From assembly GCF_010183535.1 (NCBI RefSeq), contig NC_071329.1:8928001-8992000 (forward strand): DNA of 64,000 bases, written 5' to 3'. How positions within the stretch are numbered: the first letter of the stretch is position 1; every line of letters begins with the position of its first letter. This document shows, in pieces, positions 37,401 through 49,600 of the stretch. This DNA is from Caenorhabditis remanei (lineage: Eukaryota > Nematoda > Chromadorea > Rhabditida > Rhabditidae). Below the pieces are notes generated by a model, which saw nothing but the letters and a program-made list of their open reading frames with translations, did not search any database and had not been told where the DNA came from. Made by a program: the position numbers and the translations under genes.

Positions 37401-40166
37401 TTTGATAATATATCAGCACTAACAGTTTTCAGCCTTTCTAATTCATCTTTCAGTAATTGTATCTGAAAAAAGTCATTCAATCAAATAAAACAACGAAATC
37501 GACCTACCTCCTTCGTCTGTTTCTGATTGATATCATACTGAACCACTAACATATTTCGAACTTTTTCTAGTTCTTCGTACAATTCAGAATACAACTTTTG
37601 CCATCTACTCAAATTGTTCTCTCCTGGTCCAAGATTCGACATTTCAGCTATTCCAACATCATGAGACTGTAGAATATCAGCAACTTCTTTGTATAATTTT
37701 TGTAATAAATCGTCATCTGCTCTCCTCAATCGACTGATTTCACTTTGAGAAGGTCGTTTCCGGACTGGCTCGTAGATCATCGGAGGAGGTGAATCGTGTC
37801 TGAAAAATCTAATAATGGTAAAAGAAATAGATATTTAGGAGCTCACCCATCATCTTCCTCTACTTTTTTCACTGGAGGAGCTGTCACTGTAGAACTACTA
37901 CTCAACTGCTTCTTTTCTGCCTTCACTGCTTCATATTTAGTCTTATAATGCATTCTCATCGCCTCGAATTTCTTCTGATCTTCCCTTCTTCTGTGTTCAC
38001 TTTCCCTGATTCTCTTCTCTGTTTCTTTCAAGTTCTCTTCTAACTCAACTATCTTTTTCTTCTCTTCAATACTCTCTCGTGCTCCATATTCTGTGGATTT
38101 AGACAGGGATTGTTGAATGAGTCTCTCGTTCGCTTTCTTCAATAATTCACATTCTTCCTGGAGCATTGACAAATCATTTTCTGCTATTTTCAACTTATCC
38201 ATCAACACTTTCTCGTTTTGATCTGGTATCCTTGGAGGCGGATGGGAGACAGAAGATGTGTTCCGATGACCATTGGATCCTCTTCTTGGTTTCTTCTCTT
38301 CAATTATCGGAGTAGATCTTCCAGATTCCGTGACGTCAGACATTTCTTCCAGTTCTGAATCTTTCTCTTCATCGTCATTGTTGTTGTTTGAAGAAGCTTT
38401 TGAAGAGCTAGACTGACGAGATGGTGGAGCAGAGTGATTAGATGATTGTCGCTGAAAAATGGTTAAAATTATGAAAACGGAAGTAAGAGGTAACGAGAAT
38501 ATACCTGTTTCAACTTCTCAATAGTGTATTTCAGCTCTGCAATCTCTTCATTTTTATTCTTCAAAGATCGATTCAATCTAACAATTGTCAGCTTTTCATC
38601 AGATGCTAGTTGTAGTTTATCGGCATCCGATTTCCTGAAACATTTTTGTAGAGGTTTTGATAGTTCTTGAATCGAAATTCAACGTGAGCGCCTACTTTAA
38701 CTAGAAAAAACACTAAAACTCCGGTTGTTAAAAAGTCGAAAAAATAGTTTTTACGTAACCTCTCCAACCTTATCTTTTAATCTGTCCTTCAAAAAACTGG
38801 AGCAGATCAAATCTGCTGATAAGAGAACCGTATAAAAGAAGGTGCTTCCCGTCAGTCTCTCCATAGAGTTCTCAAAACTCCTTCAACCAAACCAACCAAC
38901 ATGGCTCAATCCGTCCCACCAGGAGACATCCAAACCCAACCCAACGCCAAGATCGTCTTCAACGCTCCGTATGACGACAAGCACACCTACCACATCAAGG
39001 TGATCAACTCGTCCGCCCGTCGTATCGGATACGGAATCAAGACCACCAACATGAAGCGTCTCGGAGTCGACCCACCATGCGGAGTCCTCGACCCAAAGGA
39101 GGCTGTCCTTCTTGCCGTTTCCTGCGATGCTTTCGCTTTCGGACAAGAGGTAATTTGTAAATTGAATCATATCTAGTTTCTATTATCGAAATAGAAAAGT
39201 TCCGACATTTTTTCCTCGTCGGTGTTTGCGGACTCAAGCCAAAATTATCAAATTTTGGCTTGAGTCCGCAAACACCGAGGGGGAAAAAATGTCGGAACTT
39301 TTTTGTTGCGACAATAATACTCGCATGTTTCAGGACACCAACAACGACCGTATCACCGTTGAATGGACCAATACCCCGGATGGTGCCGCTAAGCAATTCC
39401 GTCGTGAATGGTTCCAGGGAGACGGAATGGTCCGTCGTAAGAACCTCCCAATCGAGTACAACCCATGATTTTTTGTCTATTGAGATTGAAATAAATGTGG
39501 AACTTCTCCCATGTGTGTTATTGTTTTTATTCGTAGCAGCCTAGCTCCTGGCGCCACGTGTACGTGAAAAATTAAATTTTTTCTATACACGTTCAAAAAT
39601 AACTCACTTTCTAACCATTTGAGCTGCTGGTGGTCTATCAATTGATCCAGTTCCAGCAGTGAGTGGTTGTCTCTGCCGAAACGTTGATGGCGGCTGTCTG
39701 AATGTAGATCTTCCAGTCATTAATGAAGCTGTTGCAGCTCTTGCAGACGGGGCTGTGTAGATTAAAAGTTGTTGTTTTGCTGCTTTCAACTTCATATCCA
39801 ATATTTTATTCTCTTTCACCACGTCTTCATATTTCGAACGCTCCACAACCTCCTCTTCCCTGCTCTTCCTTTCTAACATGCTACGTCGGAATCTACTATT
39901 GAATCTGAAAATGAAAGATGTTAAAAATAAATCCTCTCTGAAAAAGAAAAGTACGTTGTAATCTGTTTCTCCTGCTCTTTAACTTTCTTTTGTGCATTTT
40001 GTAGTTCTGCGACAATTCCATGAAAGCGGTCTTCTAATTGTGGTCGACTCCATGTCTCGATTGGATATCTGGCAATCACCCTGAATCAAAACAAAATGAA
40101 ATATTTGTCTCATTTAGTATGTATCATATTATCATATTCCAACTCACATTTTGTCGTATTCCCTGG
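34500..40166 (-). CDS. mks-5: RPGRIP1L homologue MKS-5, ciliary transition-zone scaffold
   Basis: RPGRIP1L/MKS5 assembles the transition zone at the base of cilia. Exons 5' to 3': about 40166-40152 (uncertain), 40080-39955, 39904-39608, 38634-38505, 38451-37847, 37799-37508, 37462-37292, 37244-37026, 36981-36763, 36716-36447, 36402-35944, 35899-35799, 35754-35240, 35189-34869, 34819-34500; roughly 1350 aa. The N-terminal SRPQLEDRF matches the RPGRIP1L start region (SREELEDRF). Coiled coils follow ([18 protein letters not shown] and neighbours). C2-type domains lie in the middle ([26 protein letters not shown]), then an acidic Pro/Glu linker. A final C2-like C-terminal domain ([14 protein letters not shown]) resembles the RPGR-interacting domain. 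The start codon is not settled. An MSP gene sits in the 38635-39607 intron. Confidence 0.88.
38804..38838 (+). promoter_or_regulatory. MSP-type promoter: AGAT block, GATAAG and TATA box
   Basis: Upstream of the MSP start are agatcaaatct (38804-38814), GATAAG (38818-38823) and TATAAAAG (38831-38838), the last 63-70 nt before the ATG. GATA elements close to a TATA box are known features of sperm-specific msp promoters; the assignment here is by position and match. Confidence 0.65.
38901..39468 (+). CDS. Major sperm protein, 127 aa
   Basis: Cytoskeletal protein that drives crawling of nematode sperm and, when released, signals oocyte maturation. Exons 38901-39149 and 39334-39468 give exactly 127 aa, the standard MSP length, from [10 protein letters not shown] to NLPIEYNP. 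The immunoglobulin-like MSP fold is complete: [40 protein letters not shown], then [11 protein letters not shown]. Codon use is strongly biased to C-ending codons, unlike the surrounding mks-5 exons, as in highly expressed worm genes. It lies entirely within an intron of mks-5 on the opposite strand and has its own TATA and GATA sites and an AATAAA at 39490. Its own 184-nt intron contains a foldback. MSP paralogues are nearly identical, so no number is assigned. Confidence 0.95.
39195..39302. repeat. Near-perfect foldback in the MSP intron
   Basis: Two arms of about 52 bp (39195-39246 and 39251-39302) are reverse complements around a 4-nt loop (atca), with about two mismatches near the ctcgtc/gagggg positions. 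The left arm begins aaaagttccgac and the right ends gtcggaactttt. The element fills most of the 184-nt intron and would form a long hairpin in the pre-mRNA. Confidence 0.93.
39490..39495 (+). terminator. Poly(A) signal AATAAA of the MSP gene
   Basis: Hexamer 22 nt after the MSP stop codon, still within the mks-5 intron. Confidence 0.75.
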
Positions 40167-40896
40167 AGGTGTTGAATTACCATAGAAGAGGGAAAAGAGA
40201 AAGAGAATAAGGATTACGAAAGAAGGGGAACGAGTGCGTAGGAGCACTTTACATTCGTTGCTACGGGCAACTCATGTGGGAGAAGCGGACGAAAAGGGAC
40301 ACGGAGGGGATTGATTAGCACGTTTGTGTGCGGGAAACCTTTTAGGAGGTTTAGTAAATGTAGAGGGAAAAACGAGAAGAAGAGAACGAAAGGATGGAAA
40401 AGAGGTCAAAGGTGGGAGAAAGGAAATTGAAAGGAAGATGGCACCTGGTGGAAAGTGAGAGGGAAGTCATGTAATAGAAGCATTATGGGACCCCTCTTCA
40501 AACAAAATGTTTTGAAATTTTTCGAGAATTTAGACTAAAAGTGCTTAAATTATCATACATCTTCCCCTTTTGATCGAATTTTAAAGTCGAAAACTAGGCT
40601 TTTTTCAAATTTGAAATGTTCAAATATAGTCAAATTTTGGTTATTTTCATTCTTGGTGGGCAACAAAATCAGAGCCAGTTTCAGATCTCAGAACATTCTA
40701 GAAATTTTTGAAAGTCTTTTCTTGTTTAGGAAGAGTGAAAATGGAAACATTTTCTCTGTTCCATAATTATTTGTTTTAGGAAGTTATTCTCCCAGTTTTG
40801 TCTTTTTTTCTTCACAAATTGTTGACCAATACAAGAATTTCCTCTTCTGATTAAATAAAAGCTTTTTATTGTCAAATCATCACTAAATATTCCGTC
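40167..40896. other. mks-5 upstream region
   Basis: About 730 bp with no coding potential, covering the probable mks-5 promoter, including an X-box-like site, and the 3' UTR of the Cys-rich secreted gene. A missing 5' exon of mks-5 may lie here, but none could be placed. Confidence 0.5.
40257..40271. promoter_or_regulatory. X-box-like RFX/DAF-19 site
   Basis: GTTGCT-ACG-GGCAAC is a near-perfect palindrome matching the RFX half-sites GTTNCY and RGNAAC, about 90 nt upstream of the first placed mks-5 exon. X-boxes bound by DAF-19 drive ciliary genes and usually lie about 100 nt upstream of the start. The spacer is 3 nt where the common form has 2, so binding is likely but not certain. Confidence 0.6.
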
Positions 40897-42337
40897 TCAC
40901 ATAACAAATGGAAGAAGCAAAAATACAAGAGATATGGTAACCGAAACAGAATTATTCTCATTGTACCGGTCACTTGAATAGGTGTCTCTTCTCAATTGGG
41001 TGTATTTGCACGATGCTGGAAGTGTGTTCCAACGGATCTTCAGCATTTTGAACATAGCTTCACGGTTGTTTTCGAACATTCTGGCGGTGATCTGAAACGA
41101 ACGAAACTAGAATTGACCGTGTGTACTGCTGGAGAGGCTCACCACTTCACTACGGTATCCACAATACTTTCCGTGTTCTTGGATGAAACAATGGGAGAAG
41201 TGTTCGAAGTCACTGGAAAAATAATAGTTTCAGCTTTAAAAGATATCAGGTACTAACATGCAAATGGTCTCAATGTTCTCCTGTGTCTGGTTTTTGGCGA
41301 ATTTCAGCATATCCATTTCAAGACGAATCGTTTGATCTCTACATACACTTGAAAGTCGTTCTCCGTTCTCTTTCCAGCAAGGGAATTGTGCTCGAACTTC
41401 TGAATCTCGCGTTTTTTATTCTGGAGAAATGAATTTGAACCTCACCTTCCAGATTGTTACATGCATCATGCCATGATCTGATCCCTGCCAGAATAATCGA
41501 TGCTTCTTGAGAAGTATTGCAGTTACGGACACACACTTCGAGGAGACGATTGCTTCTGTTAATGCGACTCATTACAAAATCATTTGAAGAGCTGTACGAA
41601 TCTCATTTCATCCCCTTTCTCACTCCATTCTGTCACCTCGTAACCTATTTCAATAGAATTCGGTCCTCATTTGGAACGACGCAAGCAATTGGTCGCCCCA
41701 AGAGAGACGAACCGGATATATGATGACGAAGCTATTTGAAAGTGAAAACATACGTGCAAATGGCTTGAGCTTTTATGAAAGCGGCCGTCTCGTTTCCAGT
41801 CGTTCGGAGTAGATTTAAAAGGGGAAGAGTGAAATCATGCGACCATTCGTTGTCCATCTGAAAGCGTTCATGATAGGTCTTGTCTGGGGTTTCGGGGATA
41901 GACTCAGTTAACATGGGGTGGCGTCGACGTAGAGTTGAACTAGAACCTAATATCCAGTGCTGAATCAGAATAGTTTAATTTCAATTCTTATATCGATATT
42001 CTGTTTTTAGCTAAAGTCTCATTTAATATAAACATTCCGTACTGTAACCATCTCGTGATACACAAATATCACCTTTAGGCAACTTAAGGAGTTTCTTTCT
42101 ATTTCCTCAGTGAACTTAAATCTGATAGCGAGTTTCTTTCTTTCAGAAGGCACCTACCGTAATCCTCATAAAACGTAACAACTTTATTCCATTTTCGATC
42201 ATGAACTCCAGTATGAAACTAACCTCTCTCATATGATTGTCCTTGCATCTGAGCACACAATGATTCACATGAAAATCAGTTTCAGCAACGAGAAGAATGG
42301 GAAAAAATAAGATAAGAATACATTTCGGAAACGTCAT
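40897..42337 (-). CDS. Cys-rich secreted or GPI-anchored nematode protein, 244 aa
   Basis: No named function recognised. Exons 42337-42224, 41857-41754, 41555-41446, 41399-41258, 41212-41143 and 41091-40897 keep phase throughout. A signal peptide (MTFPKCILILFFPILLVA) is followed by about ten spaced cysteines (CVLRC, ICTSN, CVRNC, DACNN, PCWKEN, SVCRD, TICID, HCFIQ, YCGY, SCKYTQ). There are N-glycosylation sequons (GNETA, CNTSQ, KNQTQ, NNSVS). The C-terminus is hydrophobic (VTISLVFLLLPFVM), ending without a cytoplasmic tail, which fits a GPI-anchor signal. The cysteine spacing with charged helices recalls the nematode CPG4/T20D4.11-like group, but this is only a resemblance. It is divergent from dph-2. 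Confidence 0.75.
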
Positions 42338-43604
42338 ACCGTTCCGGAATAGAATGAACCAAAAAAAGAGAAATGACAAGTCAGGCGGGACTCGGATAAT
42401 GAAGGCGTGCGATTCTTCGAGGAGTGAGAATAAAAAACATTTAGTTGCTCCTCTACGACGTCTTCTTCTCGTGTAATGGATTCGGATAGAGATGTGTGTT
42501 TCCAAATGGGATTCTTCTCAAAGAAGAGGTCTCTTTTCTTATTCTTCTTCTTCTTCTCAACTTATCTTCACTGACTCCTTTTTTCATAACCCGAGGCGAC
42601 AACGGGCGGCCCCATGGGGACTGACACTTATATTATAGATATGGGACAAACAGATGGAGCGCCGTCAGCGTCGACACTTCGAGAACCCCCTTTTTTGAAC
42701 CACAAGATATTGAGATACACACCTCAAAATGGAAAGAAACGATAAAATGTTGCGCTTTTGGGTTAGACGAATGCTGGAAGAAAGAGGTTTTATCGCGTTT
42801 TTCTGAGAAAAAGAATAGAAAACAAAGAGGGAACAACAAACAAACACATTCGGTTGATTGGAAACAACTATAGCTTTGGACCAATGGAATGAAAAGGGAG
42901 GAATTTCAAAATACACATGTTCCAAATTATTTAAACTTTGATAATCGTATCAGACCAACACATGAAAAAAAGCTGATCTTGGTTGAAGAACTGTAAAAAA
43001 TCTAGAACTTAGGGAGCAACTATGAACATTTTGAGCCAAAGAGAGAAAAGAGAGAGACAGATTATCAGGAACTATTGAGAGCTGAAATCATTGACATGTT
43101 GCCTACGAGATTCTCTCAAACTCCAAGAATTCATTGCTATAACAATTATCGCAGTGGGGTGCACAACATCGCCAAAATGGATTAAGAAAGGAGATAAATC
43201 TGGAAAAGCTTTCAGTTGGACCACTCGTTTTTGTCGTGTCCTTCACGTTGAACATTCCAAAGATCATTGCAAAGAACTTAGCGGTGAGGATGTAAGTACA
43301 CTCTGAACAAATATCTATATTGAAACTTGGTATTACCGAGCAAGAGTATTTCTTGGACATTATTTTTGTCTTTTTCATTCGGTGTTACTCTTGAGCAGGA
43401 GCCACTAGCTACGGTAGTGTACATGTACGCTAATCTTCTGAAAAACTAAATTTAAACAAGCGCCCATTTGACCTGCACAACAGAGCGCGTTTGCGTTTTT
43501 GTAATTTATTTCATTTTATTTTAATTTCCCTTTTTTCAACAAGCTCTGTTGCATTATATTCATTAAAAAATGCTGTCAAAAAATTAAAAACTCTATTTTC
43601 AGCA
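42338..43604. other. Divergent intergenic region before dph-2
   Basis: 1.27 kb between the Cys-rich secreted gene (-) and dph-2 (+). The only open stretches (for example 43091-43306) lack family resemblance and consistent splice structure. An acceptor ctattttcag at 43593-43602 lies 2 nt before the dph-2 ATG and is the likely trans-splice site. Confidence 0.55.
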
Positions 43605-46600
43605 ATGTCCGAGTCGGTACCAGGTCCGTTTTTCACCACAGCGACCCCTACAGACCACGTACACGAGGAGGAAACTTCGAATGCTGGATATTTCGAGGTT
43701 ATTTGACTATTACAGTTTATGGTCTCGAATGTAAAATTTGCAGAGTCTATCGGAAAACGATATCTATTTGTTTTTTGAAATCGATAACACCTCTGAATGG
43801 ATTAAAAATGGAAAACACAAACGAATCGCTCTCCAATTTCCCGATTCCCTTCTTCCATATTCTGAACGAGTAACGAGGCTGATTGAGAATAAGATTCGAG
43901 ATTCTGAAGCACCTGATGGCGTAAAGAAAACATTCGTCTTAGCTGATACCTCATATCGCAGGTAAGACAAATTGTCCTTTTCTATCGCGAAACCCTTTTT
44001 TTCAGTTGTTGTGTCGACGAAGTAGCTGCAGCACACGCCGATTGTACAGCTCTCGTACATTTCGGAGAAGCTTGTCACAGTGCTCCAACTGATAAAATAG
44101 ATGTTAAGTGAGTTTCTCATCTTTCAAAATCTAAAATTTCACTTATTAATATTCAGATTCGTTCTCGGAAACATGCCAACTTTTATCGACGAGTTCGGAG
44201 CACAGCTGAAAAAAGTCGTTGATCAACTATCATCTGAAAACATTATCGTTCTCATGGATTCATGTTTTGCTCATGAACAAAATCAAATCGTTGATATTAT
44301 CAAAGATATAGTGCCTCCCACCAGACACGTGTCATGTGCAAATCTACCCAGTGAAAAATCGTTAAAGGAACATCGAGAAAACGTGAGTTCAAATTGAATA
44401 AAAGAAGTAATCTAAAGTTTTCTTTTTCAGGTATATCTTGGTCGTGAAATCCCATCTCCCTTGCGTGAAAATCTCCCTGCTGACTTAATCTTCTGTGGTT
44501 TTCCCAATTCTCCTCTACTCCCCGTTTGGCTACTTTCATATCCAAGTTGTGTTACTGTCACCCACTACAATCCGGTTGAAAAGACGATTCAACACGAAAG
44601 GTACGTTTATTATAGATCTTATTAGGAGGAGTTTTAATAATTATGCGAAGATAAATCAACAATAATAAAAATAAATTAAACTAGAAAAGCTTTTTGACTA
44701 GATAAAAAACTTTTCGTAGTAGTGATTCCTATAGAATCGAGATTTCCTTCTGTAGGGAATTTGCTCTGATGGGAGTGGATTCTCATTTGAGAATGCTCGT
44801 TTTTCTGACGACTGATAGTTGTCATGAACAGATGAAACTGATGACTTTTCTTCTGCCGAAGAGCGTCGTGGTCGTTCTTCAGGTTTCACTTGTTGCATTG
44901 GTGCATTATCTTCAACTGAAATACATTACTAGACTTCAGGTGTTCAAAGAACAACTCACTTGGGGCATGTCCTCCATGTTCTCTTGAATTGCGAAGTTCT
45001 TGACTCTTTCTATGCTCTTCCCACTGCTTCTCTTGGAATTTGTTCGGTCTCTTGTGATGTTTGTCCTGCAAGAAAAGTTTGAAATACAGTTAAACAATGC
45101 ACTACTTACCGTTGACTTATCCTTATCCTCTTCCGGCTTGGAAATGTCTTCATATTCTGGTTGATTCTTTTTTCTCTTGTCTCCACTGTATCTATCTGTA
45201 GGCTGTACAGGTGGCATCGAATCCTCTGGATATGTTCTGTGCTCTCTTCTATCTTCTTCTGACTTTGGTCGTCCGAATCCAGGTGGATGTGTTTCTTTTC
45301 TAGGTGCTTCCTCGTAAAGTGGCTCGGATTCAGTTGCATATCGTCTCGAGTCTTCCTGTCTTGGTTTCTCTTCTTCATACGCTGGCGGACGATGATCGTA
45401 TTCTCTATCAGGTTGACGATTGATTTCTACTTTCTTTAGTGGACGGTCTCTTGAAGGAGCTACATTATCAGTCTCGTATCTCGATGGTTCAATCGGACGT
45501 CTTTCATCTCCTCCATATCCGGATGAGTGACCATCTCTTCTTGGTGCTTTGTTCTGCCCATATTCTCTTGATTCTTGGGGTCTTCTCTCGTATTGCTCTT
45601 CTGGATATCTTTGTTGTTCTGATCGTGGAGTTTGTCTTTGTGGTGGTGGTTGCCTTCTTGGGGGCGTCTCTCTGATTCTCTCCTCATCTTCATATCGGTT
45701 TCTTCTTGGTGGAGCGATTTCTGCAGATGGTTCATAAACTGGTTTTCTTTGACGTTCATAAACCGGCTCTTCATAATTTTCTGAACGACTGGGTTGTCTT
45801 GGTCTTGGTTCTTCTCTTTCAGCAACATATTCTCTTGGTCGTTGCTCTTGAGGCCTCTTTTCGTCATCAGTATATCCGGGATCAGTAAAATCAAACTTTG
45901 ATGACCGCTTTGGGCATGGGCAATACCCTCCATCGGTTCCTGGTGCACCTGGAGCAGAAACTCCTGGTTGACCATCAGCTCCTGGTCTTCCATCCTTTCC
46001 TGGTGGTCCTTGTATTCCTGGGCTTCCATCCTGTCCATGTTCTCCGTCGGTTCCTGGATCCCCATCTCTTCCTGGCACGCCCATCACTCCTGGTTGACCT
46101 GGTGGTCCTGGAATTGATCTGCATGATTGTCCGTTTCTACCAGGTACACCAGGTTTTCCTGCCGTTCCCGGTGATCCATTCATTCCGTGGTATCCTGGGG
46201 CTCCTGGGGCTCCTGGTTGTCCATCCTGTCCGTTGGATCCTTGTTCTCCATCAACGCCATCTTCTCCTGGCACACCTGGCGGTCCGTCTGGTCCACGTTC
46301 TCCTGGTGGTCCCACTGGACACTGGACGCAGCCGATAACAGGATCATAAGAAGATGGATGAACACCCGAATATCCACCATTGAGTCCACGAAGTCCACGT
46401 GGCCCATCTTGTCCAGGGAACCCTGGTGGTCCTGGTCTTCCTCTCGGGCCAGGTGGTCCGGATGGACAATTATTTGGCTGAGCAGAACATTGATCACATG
46501 GATTGACTCGCTGTCGGGTGCCTGGACGTGGTCGTTGTGGTCCGAATCCAGGTCTCGATCCAGTTTTTCCAGGCGTGAATTCTTCATTTGGATTGAACGG

Positions 46601-49600
46601 AGGTTTGGTGACACTGATGTGACCATCAGATGTTGGCGGTACTGGTCTTGTTGGTTGACGTGGATTGGTTCTGTCGGGATATGAAGGATTACGGGTTTGT
46701 GTTGGCGGGACTCTCTGTTGCCCTGGAAGTGGGGGAGCACCTGTCGGCACTTGATCTTCTGGATATCCTGGTCCGTTGGGACGACGAGTATTATAGACTC
46801 TTGGCCATGATGGTGGTGTCTGTCCATCAGAGTCGTATCCTCCAGATGGCTGTCTTGGTGGTGGTGTGATAGGAGAGTTCGTGTAGTTTGGGTTGTATGG
46901 AACACGTGAATTTCCTGGATATGGTGGTGGTTGAGTGTACTTTTGTGGTGGATTGTATGGGACACGTGGATTTGGATTTGATGGATACACCGCAGTCTTC
47001 GGTGGTTGTTGTGGATTGTACAATGTTCTATTGTTTGGAGTACTGTAAGGAGTAACAGTACTGGATGCTTGATACGGTTGCTGTGGTGGATGTGGACGAC
47101 GAGACGAAGCTGGTTCTCTGCCGTAGTTATCATAATTACTTCCACTTGGTGGCCGATATGTTGATGTGGCAGCTGGTGGAGGAGCACGGAATCCTGAAAT
47201 AGTTTCTACAGAAGTTTATATGAACCTTTATCGTTATACAAATATTTTACCTTGAATAGTTCTTGGCATAGTTGGTGGAACTGGTCTTCTTGGTCTTGAT
47301 GATGGAGGTCCGTTGTCATTTCCGAAGTCATATCCAGTCTCATCTCCTACAGCCTCTGTAGTAGTTGCTGCAGTCGTTGTTGCCGTTGTTGTCGTTGTAG
47401 TAGGTCTTGTTTCAGTTTCATATGGCCCCTCTTCCTCGTACGATCTCTTTTCTCTTTCTAGGTCTTCTGCTTCTCTCATTTCTTCTGGTGTCAATTCGAA
47501 TACCATCTCGTCCCAAACATTGTTAGCAATATCCTTGAAAAAAGTATGAGAAAATGTATTGACCTTCGTTTGAAATCAATTTCCCTTACCTTGAATTCTA
47601 CTAATTCTCCTTGGGCTTCATTGTAAAAATCAGAAATGTCGTGAAGAATATGAACAGTGGAGATCACAGCACAGATTGCAAGCAGCAGACAAGCAAATGC
47701 TGCTGTCCCAGCAAGAGTGTAGGACTTAACCATGTTGAGGTTAGATCACACTCAACCAAGACCGTTTGTAGACTCTGAAGAACAAATCGGTTTGAATGAA
47801 AACAAGAGAGAAAAGAGGTTACGCTTATAAACGGAACGATGGCTAAAAGCTATATCATAACCTTTACGACAGGCAAAACTCATTCATCTGTCTGCCCGAC
47901 TATGTTCATTCGGGATGATGATTGAGGTGCTTGAATCATTAAAAAAACAAGAAAATGGTCTTAAAATCAAGCGACCGGATTGTTCGGTTAAAGCCTAGTG
48001 AAGCACTGTCACCGCAATCTATAATAGAAGCCCCTGAAGGTGTCAGAAACCAGGCTGTCTATTAGGATAAGGATCGGTGAAATGAGAGATGAGCGGCGTA
48101 CGACGAGAAGCATTTGAGAATGAAATGGCGGTTCTCGTCTTCTTCCTCGGACCCCATTTGGTTTGTTTCATCCTATCTTCCGACCACACCGGGACCGCTT
48201 TTTCTGCGGTTTTCTTTGACCTGCATCCCAACCGTTTCTCGATTCTCAGAGTTTTTATGAACATGTCTAGGTGATAGCGATAATTCAGATATGCGGCTTG
48301 ATTATCTTCTCCCTATCTGTTTTCTTCTTCATTGTCCGTGGCGCCGACAACAACGAATACAGTACGAAAAAAAAACTCATGCGCTGTGTTCGATTTGCTA
48401 AGCGAAAGTGATGAGTGAAAGGGATAAGGAAAAGGAGAAACATCGAAAATGAAGGCTCGTTGACAGATCAGAACATAGATACGATAATGAGTTTATTCAA
48501 TGAATGAAATCTATCCGGTATCACTACTGAAATTCGCTTATTTTGTATTATGCTTGGACGTGACGTCTGGCGGCAACCACACGCTTCTTGGCGACGACGC
48601 GCTTCTTGGCGACAACACGCTTTCTGGCTACGGCACGGTGACGGTTAACGGCTACATGACGGTTGACGGCAACGTTGCGGTGACGGAAAACAGCAGAGCT
48701 GCGAGCTGGGCATGGACAATAAGCGGCATCGGATCCTGGGGCTCCGTCGTTTCCTGGAGTTCCTGGCTGTCCATCTTGTCCTGGGTGTCCTGGTTGTCCG
48801 TCTGGTCCTGGTGGTCCTGGTGGTCCGGCTGGTCCTGGAGTGCTTCCACTTCCTGGTTGTCCTGGGGCTCCTGATGGTCCTTGTGGTCCTGGGCGTCCAG
48901 CTGGTCCTGGAAGTCCGCGGGAACGTTGTCCAGATTGTCCTGGACGTCCTGGGTTTCCTGGGGCTCCTGGGTTTCCTGGTGATCCAGCATCTCCGGCTGG
49001 TCCTGGTGGTCCTGGTGGTCCTTGACCTCCTCCATGAGCTGGTGCTCCTGGGTTTCCATTTGGTCCTTGTGGTCCTGGATTTCCTGGGGCTCCAGCTGGT
49101 CCTGGGGCTCCTTGTGGGCACTTGACACATTCTTGCTTCTGGTGATGGGCTGGTCCAGCAACTCCTGGCTGTCCTGGCTTTCCAGCTGGTCCTGGTTGTC
49201 CATCAAGTCCTCTGTCTCCAGAAGCTCCTGGTGGTCCTGGTGGTCCAGCTGGGCAGTTGGAGGCTTGTGGTCCGCAGTTGCATTGAGATTGTTTCTTTTG
49301 ACGACGTCCGAAAACGCTACGAGCAACACGAGCAGAATCATCATGATTCACCATTGAGTTCCATGCATCATTGGCAACTCCCTGAGTGTTATAATTAAAA
49401 TATGGAACAGTATTTTAAACTTACTCTGAAAGCACCAAGCTCACGGTGAGCCTCATCAACAAAAGAGTTGATGTCGGTGTAAATGTGGAATACGGAGATA
49501 AGTGCTCCGAAGACCACAATACCGGATAAACCGGCCATAACCGAAAGGAAGGTTGTTGACGACATCCTCGCAAGCGACTGCTGTGGTTTGACAGTTGCTA

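Noticed and set aside
39226..39544. Open frames across the MSP intron and exon 2
   Set aside because: Produced by the foldback and by alternative frames of MSP exon 2; the 127-aa MSP model explains the region.
43091..43306. 71-residue plus-strand open frame upstream of dph-2
   Set aside because: No phased connection to the dph-2 first exon and no family resemblance; dph-2 has its own acceptor and ATG at 43605.
48652..49344. Long open frames in other frames of the collagen genes (Gln/Asp/His-rich or Trp/Ser-rich)
   Set aside because: Gly-X-Y coding repeats leave every other frame open; only the Gly-every-third frame has the Cys boxes and signal sequence. The same applies at 45460-47187 and 50914-51732.
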